From Dehalococcoidia bacterium (GTDB lineage: Bacteria > Chloroflexota > Dehalococcoidia > Lucifugimonadales > UBA3495): 39,022 bases of DNA. Below, piece by piece: positions 8,108-15,614 of the stretch; within the stretch, counting starts at the first letter, position 1; every line of letters starts with the position of its first letter. The translations under genes and the position numbers were made by a program. Below the pieces are notes generated by a model. It was not told where the DNA came from, made no database searches, and saw only the letters and a program-made list of their open reading frames with translations. The DNA lies in assembly GCA_012959605.1 (NCBI GenBank), contig DUCU01000007.1, positions 1 to 39,022 of the forward strand, read 5' to 3'.

Positions 8108-8932
8108 TTAAAGTCCCTTGAACCAGACTCCAAACTGGTCCAGAAGGGACATCTCCCCGGTAACGGCCAACCGCCCCAGATGCATGCCATCAGAAGCGGT
8201 CAGGCGTCCGTAGGTGAACAGTAAAAATTGCTCGCCGGTTGCCGACAGTGAAAGGTCCGCATCGGGCGCTGCGGCAGAGTCCATTTGGAACTCGTCACCG
8301 GACACAGTAAGACGGTATTTCTGGGAATTCGCGTTGAAGCTATAGACGACTGGCTCGGGCAACTTCTCAGAGGGACGGAAGCACATACCCAGCCATCGGG
8401 GCGTCATATCTAAAAGCACCGATACACAGTCTGAGTCCAGGCCGGCGTTTGGTTGGAATGCCGAGCGTATATCAAAGTCGTGGATCGCCAGTTCTTGGAT
8501 GCGCAGTTCCACGTACGCCGCCGCAGTCATTGCCCCACGGCGGACGTGCCAACACAGCGTGTCCCAAGAAGTCTTGGCGAACTCGTCAAACTGCAGATGC
8601 AGTTTCTCGTAACTGGCGTCAAACGACTCCAGGAAATGGCCGGACAACTGGTTGCGGCGATCAATGTCTCGCTGGGCGTTGATCGCAGAGAGTTCTGCCG
8701 GTTGGAGCGGCACAAAACCGGCTGGCGGGTTGGAATCACCGCCGAGTCCCCTTTCCATGCTCTCTCCCTGCCGTTCTGCGCCGCCGATAAGATGACTCAC
8801 CACGTCTTGAACCTGCCATTCGGCGCAAGCGCTAGGCAATTCCCACTGCTCCGGAGTCAGTTCGCCTAAGTACTCCCGTATATTGGCGGCCAATCGCTTG
8901 GCCACGGCCACGCGGTTTTCAATCTCGGTCAT
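8108..8932 (-). CDS. DinB-like / maleylpyruvate-isomerase-family protein
   Basis: 274 residues with the two-domain layout of the mycothiol-dependent maleylpyruvate isomerase (MDMPI) family. Residues 1-155 form a DinB-type four-helix bundle, and about 185-274 an SCP2-like domain. The metal-ligand pattern is intact: His47 in VVSHLIGG, then Glu147 and His151 in RIQELAIHDFDIR, matching the family's His-Glu-His set. Family members use mycothiol or another thiol. Mycothiol is an actinobacterial thiol, so in this putative Chloroflexota the cofactor is uncertain. The ATG at 8932 was chosen as it gives the usual MTE-like start. The gene diverges from the LLM monooxygenase at 9065, sharing a 132-base intergenic region that may hold promoters for both. 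Confidence 0.82.
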   Translation of the reverse strand: MTEIENRVAVAKRLAANIREYLGELTPEQWELPSACAEWQVQDVVSHLIGGAERQGESMERGLGGDSNPPAGFVPLQPAELSAINAQRDIDRRNQLSGHFLESFDASYEKLHLQFDEFAKTSWDTLCWHVRRGAMTAAAYVELRIQELAIHDFDIRSAFQPNAGLDSDCVSVLLDMTPRWLGMCFRPSEKLPEPVVYSFNANSQKYRLTVSGDEFQMDSAAAPDADLSLSATGEQFLLFTYGRLTASDGMHLGRLAVTGEMSLLDQFGVWFKGL

Positions 8933-9064
8933 TCTCAGCGCTCCCGTGTTTCTGTTTCTATTCGATCTTCAGGGGGCCGGTGGCATCAGCTTCAGCGTTC
9001 TTGTACAATTCCAGGCAACTACGCCAGGGGGCGTAAAACCACACGCCGACAAGGAAACTCAGCC

Positions 9065-10282
9065 ATGAAATTGTGCTTCTTTCACCTGATGCCCTATCAG
9101 GACTTGCCCGATAACTTCGAGAAAGATTATCACAGCGTGTGGGTGGACGCACCCAACTCCCTTTTTGACCCTAAAAAAGCCCACCACATGTACAACGATT
9201 TTCTCGATGAACTGGAATACGCCGAGAAGATGGGATTTGACGCCATCTGCGTAAATGAACACCACAACAACGCCTACGGCATGATGCCCTCGCCAAACCT
9301 GATGGCCTCGGCCATGATCAGGGCTACTTCCAAGGCTGCGGTGGTCGTGTTGGGCAACAGCCTGGCCCTCTACAACCCGCCCATCCGAGTTGCGGAGGAA
9401 ATGGCCATGATGGACGTAATGAGCGGCGGCCGCCTGATAGCAGGGTTCCCTCTGGGGACCGCCATGGACACCATCTTTGGTTACGGCCAGGTACCGGCAA
9501 CGCTACGGGAGAAATACACCGAGGCCCATGATCTGGTCATGAAAGCCTGGAAGGAACGAGAGCCTTTTGCCTTCAACGGCAAATTCACCCAACTCCGCTA
9601 CGTAAACATCTGGCCCAGGCCTTACCAGCAGCCTCACCCGCCCATCTGGGTGCCCGGCAGCGGCAGTCTGGAGACGTGGGACTGGACCATCGACAACGAC
9701 TACGTCTACTGCTACCTGAGTTATTCCGGCTACAAGGTTGGCAAGACCATCATGGACGGGTTCTGGGACGAGATGGAACGCAAGGGCAAAGAGTTCAATC
9801 CCTACCACGCCGGGTTCCTGCAGATCGTCGCGGTATCTGAGACCGACGAGCAAGCCAAGGAATACAAGGACGCCATCGAGTATTTCTTCAAAAAAAGCCT
9901 GCATATCCCCGCTGGATTCGGCAATCCGCCTGGCTACCGGTCGGTAAAGACCAACGCCTCCCAGGCAGGCTCATCAACCATCGACTCTCGCACCAAGCAA
10001 CTTAGCGATTTCACCTGGGAAGACTACCTGGAGGCCGGCAACGTCATTGTAGGCAGCCCGGAGACCGTCCGGCAGGAATTGACCCACGCCGTAAAGGAAT
10101 TGCGCGTGGGCAACCTGATGCTACTGCTCCAGTTTGGCGACATGCCCAAGGAGCTGGCTCTGAAGAACACAACCCTCTTCGCCAATGAAGTCATGCCCTA
10201 CATGAGGGATATCTGGTCTGAGTACGACACTCGCTGGTGGCCCGAGGGCGTAGATAACTCAGTTCCGACCCCCAGTCAGTAA
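9065..10282 (+). CDS. LLM-class flavin-dependent monooxygenase
   Basis: 405 residues of the bacterial luciferase-like (LLM) family, group using FMNH2 or F420H2. It has the TIM-barrel start MKLCFFHLMPYQDLP, GFDAICVNEHHNNAYGM (residues about 58-74), GGRLIAGFPLGTAMD (about 121-136) and PQQPHPPIWVPGSGS (about 185-200), all typical. The length and the opening with the EHH motif fit alkanal/alkane-type members. Substrates remain unknown. AAGGAA at 9051-9056 lies eight bases before the ATG. The gene is followed by a haloalkane dehalogenase only 15 bases downstream, so the two are probably co-transcribed and may act on the same organic compound. SAR202-type genomes are known for many such paralogs; a second, distinct member is at 18559. 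Confidence 0.93.
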   Translation: MKLCFFHLMPYQDLPDNFEKDYHSVWVDAPNSLFDPKKAHHMYNDFLDELEYAEKMGFDAICVNEHHNNAYGMMPSPNLMASAMIRATSKAAVVVLGNSLALYNPPIRVAEEMAMMDVMSGGRLIAGFPLGTAMDTIFGYGQVPATLREKYTEAHDLVMKAWKEREPFAFNGKFTQLRYVNIWPRPYQQPHPPIWVPGSGSLETWDWTIDNDYVYCYLSYSGYKVGKTIMDGFWDEMERKGKEFNPYHAGFLQIVAVSETDEQAKEYKDAIEYFFKKSLHIPAGFGNPPGYRSVKTNASQAGSSTIDSRTKQLSDFTWEDYLEAGNVIVGSPETVRQELTHAVKELRVGNLMLLLQFGDMPKELALKNTTLFANEVMPYMRDIWSEYDTRWWPEGVDNSVPTPSQ

Positions 10283-10297
10283 GAGGCCCAAACCGCT

Positions 10298-11179
10298 TTG
10301 ACACAAGAAGTTATTTCGGCCCAAGACCCACATCCACGACGTCGCATCACGACTGCTGGCGTCGGTATGTCCTACGTGGACACGGGTGAAGGCAGCCCCA
10401 TAGTGTTCTTGCACGGTAACCCAACGTCGTCCTACCTATGGCGCAACATCATCCCCCAAGTGAGCGGCTCCGGGCGATGCCTGGCGCCCGACCTGATGGG
10501 CATGGGAGATTCTGCTGGATCACCTAGTGGCTCCTACCGGTTTGCAGACCACAGCGCCGTCTTGGACCAGTGGTTCGATGATATGGGCCTGACCAGTGAT
10601 GTCACTTTGGTGGTGCACGACTGGGGTTCGGCCTTGGGCTTCCACTGGGCCAAACGACACCAAGACCGAGTTAAGGGCATCGTCTACATGGAGGCCATCG
10701 TTCGTCCCGTCACTTGGGAAGAATGGCCGGATGCGGCGCGTCCGGTGTTCCAGGGCTTCCGCTCTCCCGCCGGCGAAGACATGGTTCTAGAAAAGAATAT
10801 CTTCGTGGAACGAGTCCTCCCTGGAAGTGTGCTAAGGGGTCTCACAGATGCCGAGATGGAGGTCTACCGCCGTCCCTATCTGGAGACTGGAGAGTCCCGG
10901 CGGCCCACATTGACCTGGCCCAGAGAGATTCCCATTGAAGGCGAACCTGCCGACATGGTGGAACTGGTGGGTGAATACGCCGAGTGGCTGGCCGACAGCC
11001 AGGTGCCCAAACTGTTCATCAACGCCGAGCCGGGAGCGATACTGACCGGGCCGCAGCGGAAATTCTGCCGCACCTGGCCCAACCAAACAGAGGTGACCGT
11101 CAAAGGCGTCCACTTCATCCAAGAAGACTCGCCAACCGAGATTGGCCAGGCGATTGCTGAATGGTACGGCGGGATTTAG
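10298..11179 (+). CDS. Haloalkane dehalogenase, HLD-II (DhaA) type
   Basis: 293-residue alpha/beta hydrolase that would cleave carbon-halogen bonds of haloalkanes to alcohol, halide and proton. The full catalytic pentad of HLD-II is visible: nucleophile Asp108 in [12 protein letters not shown], acid Glu132 in YMEAIVRP (the HLD-II position), base His272 in [10 protein letters not shown], and halide-binding Asn41 (HGNPTSS) and Trp109. [16 protein letters not shown] and [14 protein letters not shown] also match DhaA. The start is TTG at 10298, with AAGAGG at 10281-10286 overlapping the stop of the upstream LLM gene. The first in-frame ATG would remove 23 residues ahead of the first beta strand. 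It is translationally close to the LLM gene and probably in one operon with it. Substrate range is unknown. Confidence 0.9.
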   Translation: MTQEVISAQDPHPRRRITTAGVGMSYVDTGEGSPIVFLHGNPTSSYLWRNIIPQVSGSGRCLAPDLMGMGDSAGSPSGSYRFADHSAVLDQWFDDMGLTSDVTLVVHDWGSALGFHWAKRHQDRVKGIVYMEAIVRPVTWEEWPDAARPVFQGFRSPAGEDMVLEKNIFVERVLPGSVLRGLTDAEMEVYRRPYLETGESRRPTLTWPREIPIEGEPADMVELVGEYAEWLADSQVPKLFINAEPGAILTGPQRKFCRTWPNQTEVTVKGVHFIQEDSPTEIGQAIAEWYGGI

Positions 11180-11214
11180 GGTTCTAATCAACACGGAAAT
11201 GCATTAATGGATTT

Positions 11215-11293
11215 CCCAACCGTTCGTGGTGATCCCGTCGAACCATCCCGACTGTGTAAAGGCCCTTCGACAAACTCAGGACGAACGGTTGGG
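11215..11293. repeat. 79-base imperfect palindromic intergenic repeat
   Basis: A perfect 13-bp inverted pair (CCCAACCGTTCGT at 11215-11227 and ACGAACGGTTGGG at 11281-11293) encloses GTCGAACCAT and CCTTCGACAAACTCAGG. A related copy sharing GTCGAACCAT and TTCGACAAGCTCAGGA lies at 23251-23310. It is a dispersed, non-coding, REP/MITE-like element, placed between two hydrolase genes. Confidence 0.7.
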
Positions 11294-11319
11294 CATGAAA
11301 TATGGAATTTGGAGTAAAC

Positions 11320-12105
11320 ATGCCGGAGACTATTGAACTATCCCTGCGGGGCGGCGATTTTGAAGCCACGGTGCTTAAAGACGGAAGCGGCCCACCACTG
11401 CTCTATCTTCACGGCGCCGTAGGGCAAAAGGGCTGGGCGCCTTTTCTGTCGGCCTTGGCTCAACAGTTCACGGTCTACGCGCCGTATCTACCCGGCTATG
11501 CAAAATCCACCGGTCTGGAGAAGCTGGACGACATTCTAGACCTGACGCTGCATCAATTTGAACTTCTCGACGCGTTGGGCGTGTCCAAAGCCCACGTGGT
11601 CGGCCATTTCTTAGGCGGCATGATCGCGGCTGAAATGGCAGCGCTATCCCCCAGTTATGTTGACCGCCTAGTTTTGGCAGCCCCGGCAGGAACCTGGCGC
11701 GATGACGCCCAGGTAGCCGATCTGCTGGCCATGACCGCCGGCGATCTACAGACCGAACTCTGGTCTTCGGCTTCCAGCTCCATGAGCCTGTCCACCGCTG
11801 ATTTTGAAGCCAACGCACGCCTAAAAGCGGAGCTCGCCGCTGACCGAATGGTCGACCTGACTGCTGCCGGGAAATTTCTCTGGCCCATCCCCGACCGAGG
11901 TCTGAAACGCCGCGCCTACCGGATCAAAGCGCCAACATTAGTTTTATGGGGCGAAAACGACCGAATCATCCCCCCGGTTTATGCCGAAGATTTTTCCAGG
12001 TTGATCCCTCAGGCTGAGGTTTCAATCATTCCCAACGCAGGGCATCTGCTGATGATTGAACGCTCAGAGGTATTCTCCGCTGCGGTCGCCGAATTCTTAA
12101 GCTAA
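11320..12105 (+). CDS. Alpha/beta hydrolase lacking the usual nucleophile serine
   Basis: 261-residue alpha/beta-hydrolase-fold protein. The oxyanion-hole segment LLYLHGAVGQKGW (about residues 27-39), acid Asp214 in LWGENDRIIPP and base His242 in NAGHLLMIE are normal. The nucleophile elbow, however, reads GHFLGG where GHSLGG is expected, so residue 97 is Phe (codon TTC at 11608-11610). A single C-to-T change from TCC would explain it. The protein is therefore either catalytically dead or altered, or the base is an error. The start at 11320 was chosen because GGAG (11311-11314) lies five bases upstream; an ATG at 11302 lacks such a site and adds six residues. The gene follows a palindromic repeat, so it is likely transcribed separately from the dehalogenase. 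Confidence 0.85.
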   Translation: MPETIELSLRGGDFEATVLKDGSGPPLLYLHGAVGQKGWAPFLSALAQQFTVYAPYLPGYAKSTGLEKLDDILDLTLHQFELLDALGVSKAHVVGHFLGGMIAAEMAALSPSYVDRLVLAAPAGTWRDDAQVADLLAMTAGDLQTELWSSASSSMSLSTADFEANARLKAELAADRMVDLTAAGKFLWPIPDRGLKRRAYRIKAPTLVLWGENDRIIPPVYAEDFSRLIPQAEVSIIPNAGHLLMIERSEVFSAAVAEFLS

Positions 12106-12221
12106 CGACGAGCAAATACGACTTTGGTGGACGCTTTAGCCCAGACACCTATATCATCCTATGACTAGATGTAGGTATTTGGCGTGCGGTGACCACCAGC
12201 ACGCGCGAATCAGAGGAAGAT

Positions 12222-13067
12222 ATGGCGTCATCAACCAATCCGAAATGGTCGGAATTGGAAAAGATATTCTCCGGTATGGAATCGGTAATCGTTGCGTTTT
12301 CGGGCGGCGTGGATAGCACCCTCGTAGCGGTTGCAGCCCATAAGGTCCTAGGATCCAAGGCTTTGGCTGTGACTGCAGTCTCGCCAGCCCTGGCCAAACG
12401 GGAGCTTGAGGAAACCATCCGGATAGCCGAGAGCTTCGGGTTTGCCCACCGGGTGATTCACACCAACGAGATGGCCCAAGAAGGCTACGTGGCCAATTCT
12501 CCGCAGCGTTGTTACTTCTGCAAGACCGAGCTTTACTCCCAACTCACGGACCTGGCTGACAAAGAGGCTTACCAGTGGGTGGCCAACGGAGCCAACACCG
12601 ACGACCTTGGCGACTACCGCCCCGGTCTGCAAGCAGCGTCTGAACACAAAGTCCGCAGCCCTCTAGTTGAGGCTGGACTCGCCAAGGCCAACGTGCGTGA
12701 AATTGCGAAGGCATTGGACATTCCCATCTGGGACAAACCAGCCCAACCCTGTCTGTCGTCGAGGATTCCCTACGGCACGCCGGTGACAATTGAGAACCTC
12801 TCCAAGATTGAACAAGCGGAAGATTATCTGCGCGGCTTGGGCCTAAAAGAAGTGAGGGCCAGGCACCACGACCGTCTGTGCCGTATTGAAGTCGGCGAAG
12901 ACGAGATGGAGTTCGCATTCGGGCACCGCCAGGAAATAGTCTCGGCCATCAAGAAGATCGGTTATTTGTGGGTGTCTTTGGACATGTCGGGGCTGCGTTC
13001 CGGGAGCCTGAACGACCAGCTGAAATTGACCGAGACCCCCCCTTTAAAAAAATTGACGTTGTGCTAA
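12222..13067 (+). CDS. larE: LarE, sulfur transferase for nickel-pincer cofactor synthesis
   Basis: 281 residues. LarE is a PP-loop ATPase that adenylates the carboxylates of pyridinium biscarboxylate mononucleotide (made by LarB) and turns them into thiocarboxylates. The PP-loop SGGVDS is at residues 27-32. Cys177 in KPAQPCLSSRIPYG corresponds to Cys176 of Lactobacillus plantarum LarE, which gives up its sulfur. Cys97 and Cys100 (RCYFCKTELY) together with Cys177 form the three-cysteine set of LarE forms that carry a 4Fe-4S cluster and act catalytically; this assignment is from the known family. The ATG at 12222 has GAGG at 12213-12216; a GTG at 12189 would add eleven unconserved residues. 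It opens the larE-larC-larB operon, 7 bases before larC. Confidence 0.93.
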   Translation: MASSTNPKWSELEKIFSGMESVIVAFSGGVDSTLVAVAAHKVLGSKALAVTAVSPALAKRELEETIRIAESFGFAHRVIHTNEMAQEGYVANSPQRCYFCKTELYSQLTDLADKEAYQWVANGANTDDLGDYRPGLQAASEHKVRSPLVEAGLAKANVREIAKALDIPIWDKPAQPCLSSRIPYGTPVTIENLSKIEQAEDYLRGLGLKEVRARHHDRLCRIEVGEDEMEFAFGHRQEIVSAIKKIGYLWVSLDMSGLRSGSLNDQLKLTETPPLKKLTLC

Positions 13068-13074
13068 AGAGCTG

Positions 13075-14283
13075 ATGCCAAACGAAAAAATTGCCTATAT
13101 CCAGTCCATCGGCGGGGCCAGTGGGGACATGATGCTGGGCGCACTCACCGACTTGGGGTTGCCCGTCGATTTCCTGGAAACCGAGCTAGCCAAGCTGAAC
13201 CTGGACGGCTATAAACTCGAGGCTCGCCAAGAGACTCGCTGCGAGATGCGCGGCACCTACTTGAACGTGGAATTGTTCGACCGGGCCAAGTATTCTCCCA
13301 AGCAATTTTTGAGATCGGTCGATTACAGCGATTTGTCCGATTCCGTGAAGGACCAGTCCTGCCTGATTCTGAAGGCGTTGTGGGCGGCTGAGTGCCGGGT
13401 CCACGGCGAAACAGAAGATGTCTTGGAGTTGGAAGAACTGGGCAGCGTAGACACGATTGTCGACGTGGTTGGCTCATGCATTGGATTTGAATACCTGGGA
13501 GTCACTGATATTCACTCCGGACCACTCGTGATTGGCAACGCCATGCCACCACGGTGGGCTGGCGGCTATTCGAATCCTGCGCCAGCCACCCTGGAGTTAA
13601 TCTCGGCTTTCGGCGCGCCAGTGGTGGGCGACAAACCGATGTACGAAGAAGCAGGTGAACTCACCACACCAACAGGTGCCGCTCTGATTACCACCTTGGC
13701 CTCATTTGGCCGCCCCGCATTCAGCGTTGACCGTGTTGGGCTTGGACTGGGCACAAAAGACCCTGCTGGTTTCCCCAACGCTCTTCGGATTTGGCTGGGC
13801 GCGATGGAGCAATCTGATGCCGTTTCAATCACGCCACAAGACCAAGTGGTGCTCCTAGAAACGAACTTGGACGATGTCTCCGGTCTAGTCCTGGGTTACG
13901 CCCAAGAAAGACTATTTGCTGTGGGCGCGCTAGACGTCTGGAACACGCCCATCCAGATGAAAAAGAACCGTCCAGGCACGCTGCTCTCAGTTCTAGTACC
14001 CGAGGACAAAGAACGCCTGGCAACGGAAGTTATTTTGCGGGAAACACCCACGCTAGGTATACGCACTCGCCTAATAGACCGGCACGTTGCTGACCGTCAG
14101 ATGGTCTCCATTGAAACCGATCTTGGCACTGTGGCCGTAAAGCTAAAGTTACTGGAAGGCCAAGCCATCAGCGCGGCACCGGAGCCCGATGATGTGCGCC
14201 GTATCGCAATGGAGACGGGAGCGCCATTCCAAGAGGTCTATCAAAAAGTCTCGGACGAGGCACGGCGGCAATTACTCAAGTAG
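13075..14283 (+). CDS. larC: LarC, nickel insertion protein (single uninterrupted frame)
   Basis: 402 residues. LarC inserts Ni into the pincer nucleotide in a CTP-dependent reaction. The N-terminal domain opens with IGGASGDMMLGALTDLG and contains VIGNAMPPRWAGGYSNPAPATLEL (read in parts) and GELTTPTGAAL. The C-terminal domain has ETNLDDVSGLVLGYAQERL, TPIQMKKNRPGTLLSVL and RETPTLGIR, all family hallmarks. In L. plantarum the gene is split into larC1/larC2 by programmed frameshift; here it is one frame. An oddity: the segment usually read as V-H-F-H-E-[VL]-G is V-L-E-L-E-E-L-G (about residues 118-126), so both histidines are replaced by Glu. The ATG at 13075 follows AAGAG. The next gene, larB, is in the same reading frame after the TAG stop. 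Confidence 0.93.
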   Translation: MPNEKIAYIQSIGGASGDMMLGALTDLGLPVDFLETELAKLNLDGYKLEARQETRCEMRGTYLNVELFDRAKYSPKQFLRSVDYSDLSDSVKDQSCLILKALWAAECRVHGETEDVLELEELGSVDTIVDVVGSCIGFEYLGVTDIHSGPLVIGNAMPPRWAGGYSNPAPATLELISAFGAPVVGDKPMYEEAGELTTPTGAALITTLASFGRPAFSVDRVGLGLGTKDPAGFPNALRIWLGAMEQSDAVSITPQDQVVLLETNLDDVSGLVLGYAQERLFAVGALDVWNTPIQMKKNRPGTLLSVLVPEDKERLATEVILRETPTLGIRTRLIDRHVADRQMVSIETDLGTVAVKLKLLEGQAISAAPEPDDVRRIAMETGAPFQEVYQKVSDEARRQLLK

Positions 14284-14328
14284 CAGTTATATCTAGTTAG
14301 GATCAATCACGGACAGGGGAGCAAAACC

Positions 14329-15114
14329 ATCGAAGAGAGTCGCCTCCGGGAACTTCTGCTCACGTTCAAAGAGAACGGCATAACTGTGGATACAGCCGTG
14401 GAGCAGTTGCGCGACCTGCCATACCAGGATCTCGGCTTTGCCAAGCTGGACCACCACCGTGCTCTGCGCACTGGTTGGCCCGAAGTTGTCTTTGGCAAGG
14501 GTAAGACGCCCGAACAGGTGGCCGAGATCGTAAAAGGGTTCAAGGGTCGTGGACACCCGGTATTGGTCACTAAAACCGACCAGGAAGCCTTCCAAGCGGT
14601 ATTGCAGGAGACTCCGGAGGCAGAATTCCACCAGCTACCCAAAGCCATCGTGGTTCCAGCACCCCAACCAAAACCGTTACAAACTGGCATCACAGTCGTC
14701 ACTGCCGGCACCTCCGACCTGCCCGTAGCAGAAGAAGCAATGCTGACGGCATCGCTCATGGGCAACGATGTCACGCTAGTTAGTGACGTAGGTGTGGCTG
14801 GTCTACACCGGCTGCTAGACCAAATGCCGGTGCTAAAAAAGGCCCGCGTGCTCATAGTCGTGGCGGGGATGGACGCCGCATTGGTCGGCGTAGTAGCGGG
14901 AATGGTGTCGGTTCCAGTCATAGCCGTGCCCACCAGCACCGGTTACGGAGCTAGCTTTGACGGTCTGGCCCCGCTGCTCAGCATGTTAAACAGTTGCGCC
15001 CCCGGCGTGTCGGTCGTCAACATCGACAACGGCTTCGGCGCCGGTCACCTAGCCGCCCTCACCAACTGCGTTGGGGCAGATAACTCTGGTGGCAACGATG
15101 AGTCCGCGCTTTGA
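14329..15114 (+). CDS. larB: LarB, pyridinium biscarboxylate synthase, with probable ATC start
   Basis: About 261 residues of the LarB (PurE-related) family, which carboxylates nicotinic acid adenine dinucleotide and cleaves its phosphoanhydride in the first step of nickel-pincer cofactor synthesis. Visible are DLGFAKLDHHRALRTGWPEV, GKGKTPEQVAEI, and the PurE-like C-terminal part VVAGMDAALVGVVAGMVSVPVIAVPTSTGYG (read in parts) with NIDNGFGAGHLAA. The first GTG in frame is at 14386 and would cut off the conserved N-terminal helix (SRLRELLLTFKENGIT). No ATG, GTG or TTG precedes it up to the larC stop. An ATC at 14329 stands where the Met is expected, seven bases after AGGGGAG (14315-14321), a very strong ribosome binding site. 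I therefore take ATC as start; CTG at 14356 is the alternative. Confidence 0.85.
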   Translation: MEESRLRELLLTFKENGITVDTAVEQLRDLPYQDLGFAKLDHHRALRTGWPEVVFGKGKTPEQVAEIVKGFKGRGHPVLVTKTDQEAFQAVLQETPEAEFHQLPKAIVVPAPQPKPLQTGITVVTAGTSDLPVAEEAMLTASLMGNDVTLVSDVGVAGLHRLLDQMPVLKKARVLIVVAGMDAALVGVVAGMVSVPVIAVPTSTGYGASFDGLAPLLSMLNSCAPGVSVVNIDNGFGAGHLAALTNCVGADNSGGNDESAL

Positions 15115-15237
15115 ACCAACGTTGGGGTTGCATGATAGCTGGGTTTTTCATTTCTGCTTTATTGCTTTTGGGGATGGTTGCCATCCGCATTGGCGGAGTG
15201 CCATTTTAGCCCACTAACGCTTCTGGCACGCCTAAGG

Positions 15238-15612
15238 CTACCCCTCCTCTCCCACTGCAATCTGGATGTGGTTTACCTCCAGTAGCTTCCCCGAATTATC
15301 CAGATGGATACTCACCACGTCGATTCGCCACGGCGCTTGTTCCAGGTCATTTTCCTGCGGGTAATCTTGCGCGGTCGCGATTAAACGCTTCGCCTTTGTC
15401 GCAGTTACTGATTCCTCCGGAGTGCCCAACGCCGTCCCCCGGCGCGTTTTGACTTCCGCAAAAACTAGTTCCAACCCGTCTTGAGCCACGATATCGACTT
15501 GGCCCCACCGACTGCGGTAGTTGATGGTTGTCACTGCGTAGCCCTTGTTTTCAAGAAATCGTTGGGCGTGTTGTTCTCCTCATTGACCCAAGCGTTCTCT
15601 AGGCGTAGCCAT
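15238..15612 (-). pseudogene. yraN: YraN (UPF0102) nuclease-fold gene interrupted by an in-frame TGA
   Basis: Read from the ATG at 15612, two bases after the rnhB stop, the frame gives MATPRERLGQ, then TGA (15582-15580), then GEQHAQRFLENKGYAVTTIN and the conserved core WGQVDIVAQDG, VFAEVKTRRGTALG and a family-like C terminus. Over 124 codons this is a full-length YraN (usual length about 120). The TGA falls at a position often occupied by Trp in the LG-x-W-GE opening, so TGG to TGA is the simple explanation. A GTG at 15534 could restart a 98-residue protein lacking the first helix. YraN has a restriction-endonuclease-like fold (the E-V-K motif here is FAEVKTRR) and unclear function. It may be a recent nonsense mutation, a tolerated N-terminal truncation, or a base error. 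Confidence 0.8.
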
Positions 15613-15614
15613 TT

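Noticed and set aside
13075-15114. larC-larB fusion protein by read-through, because the two are in the same frame
   Set aside because: A strong ribosome binding site (AGGGGAG) precedes the ATC at 14329, which supports separate initiation; read-through is kept only as an alternative.
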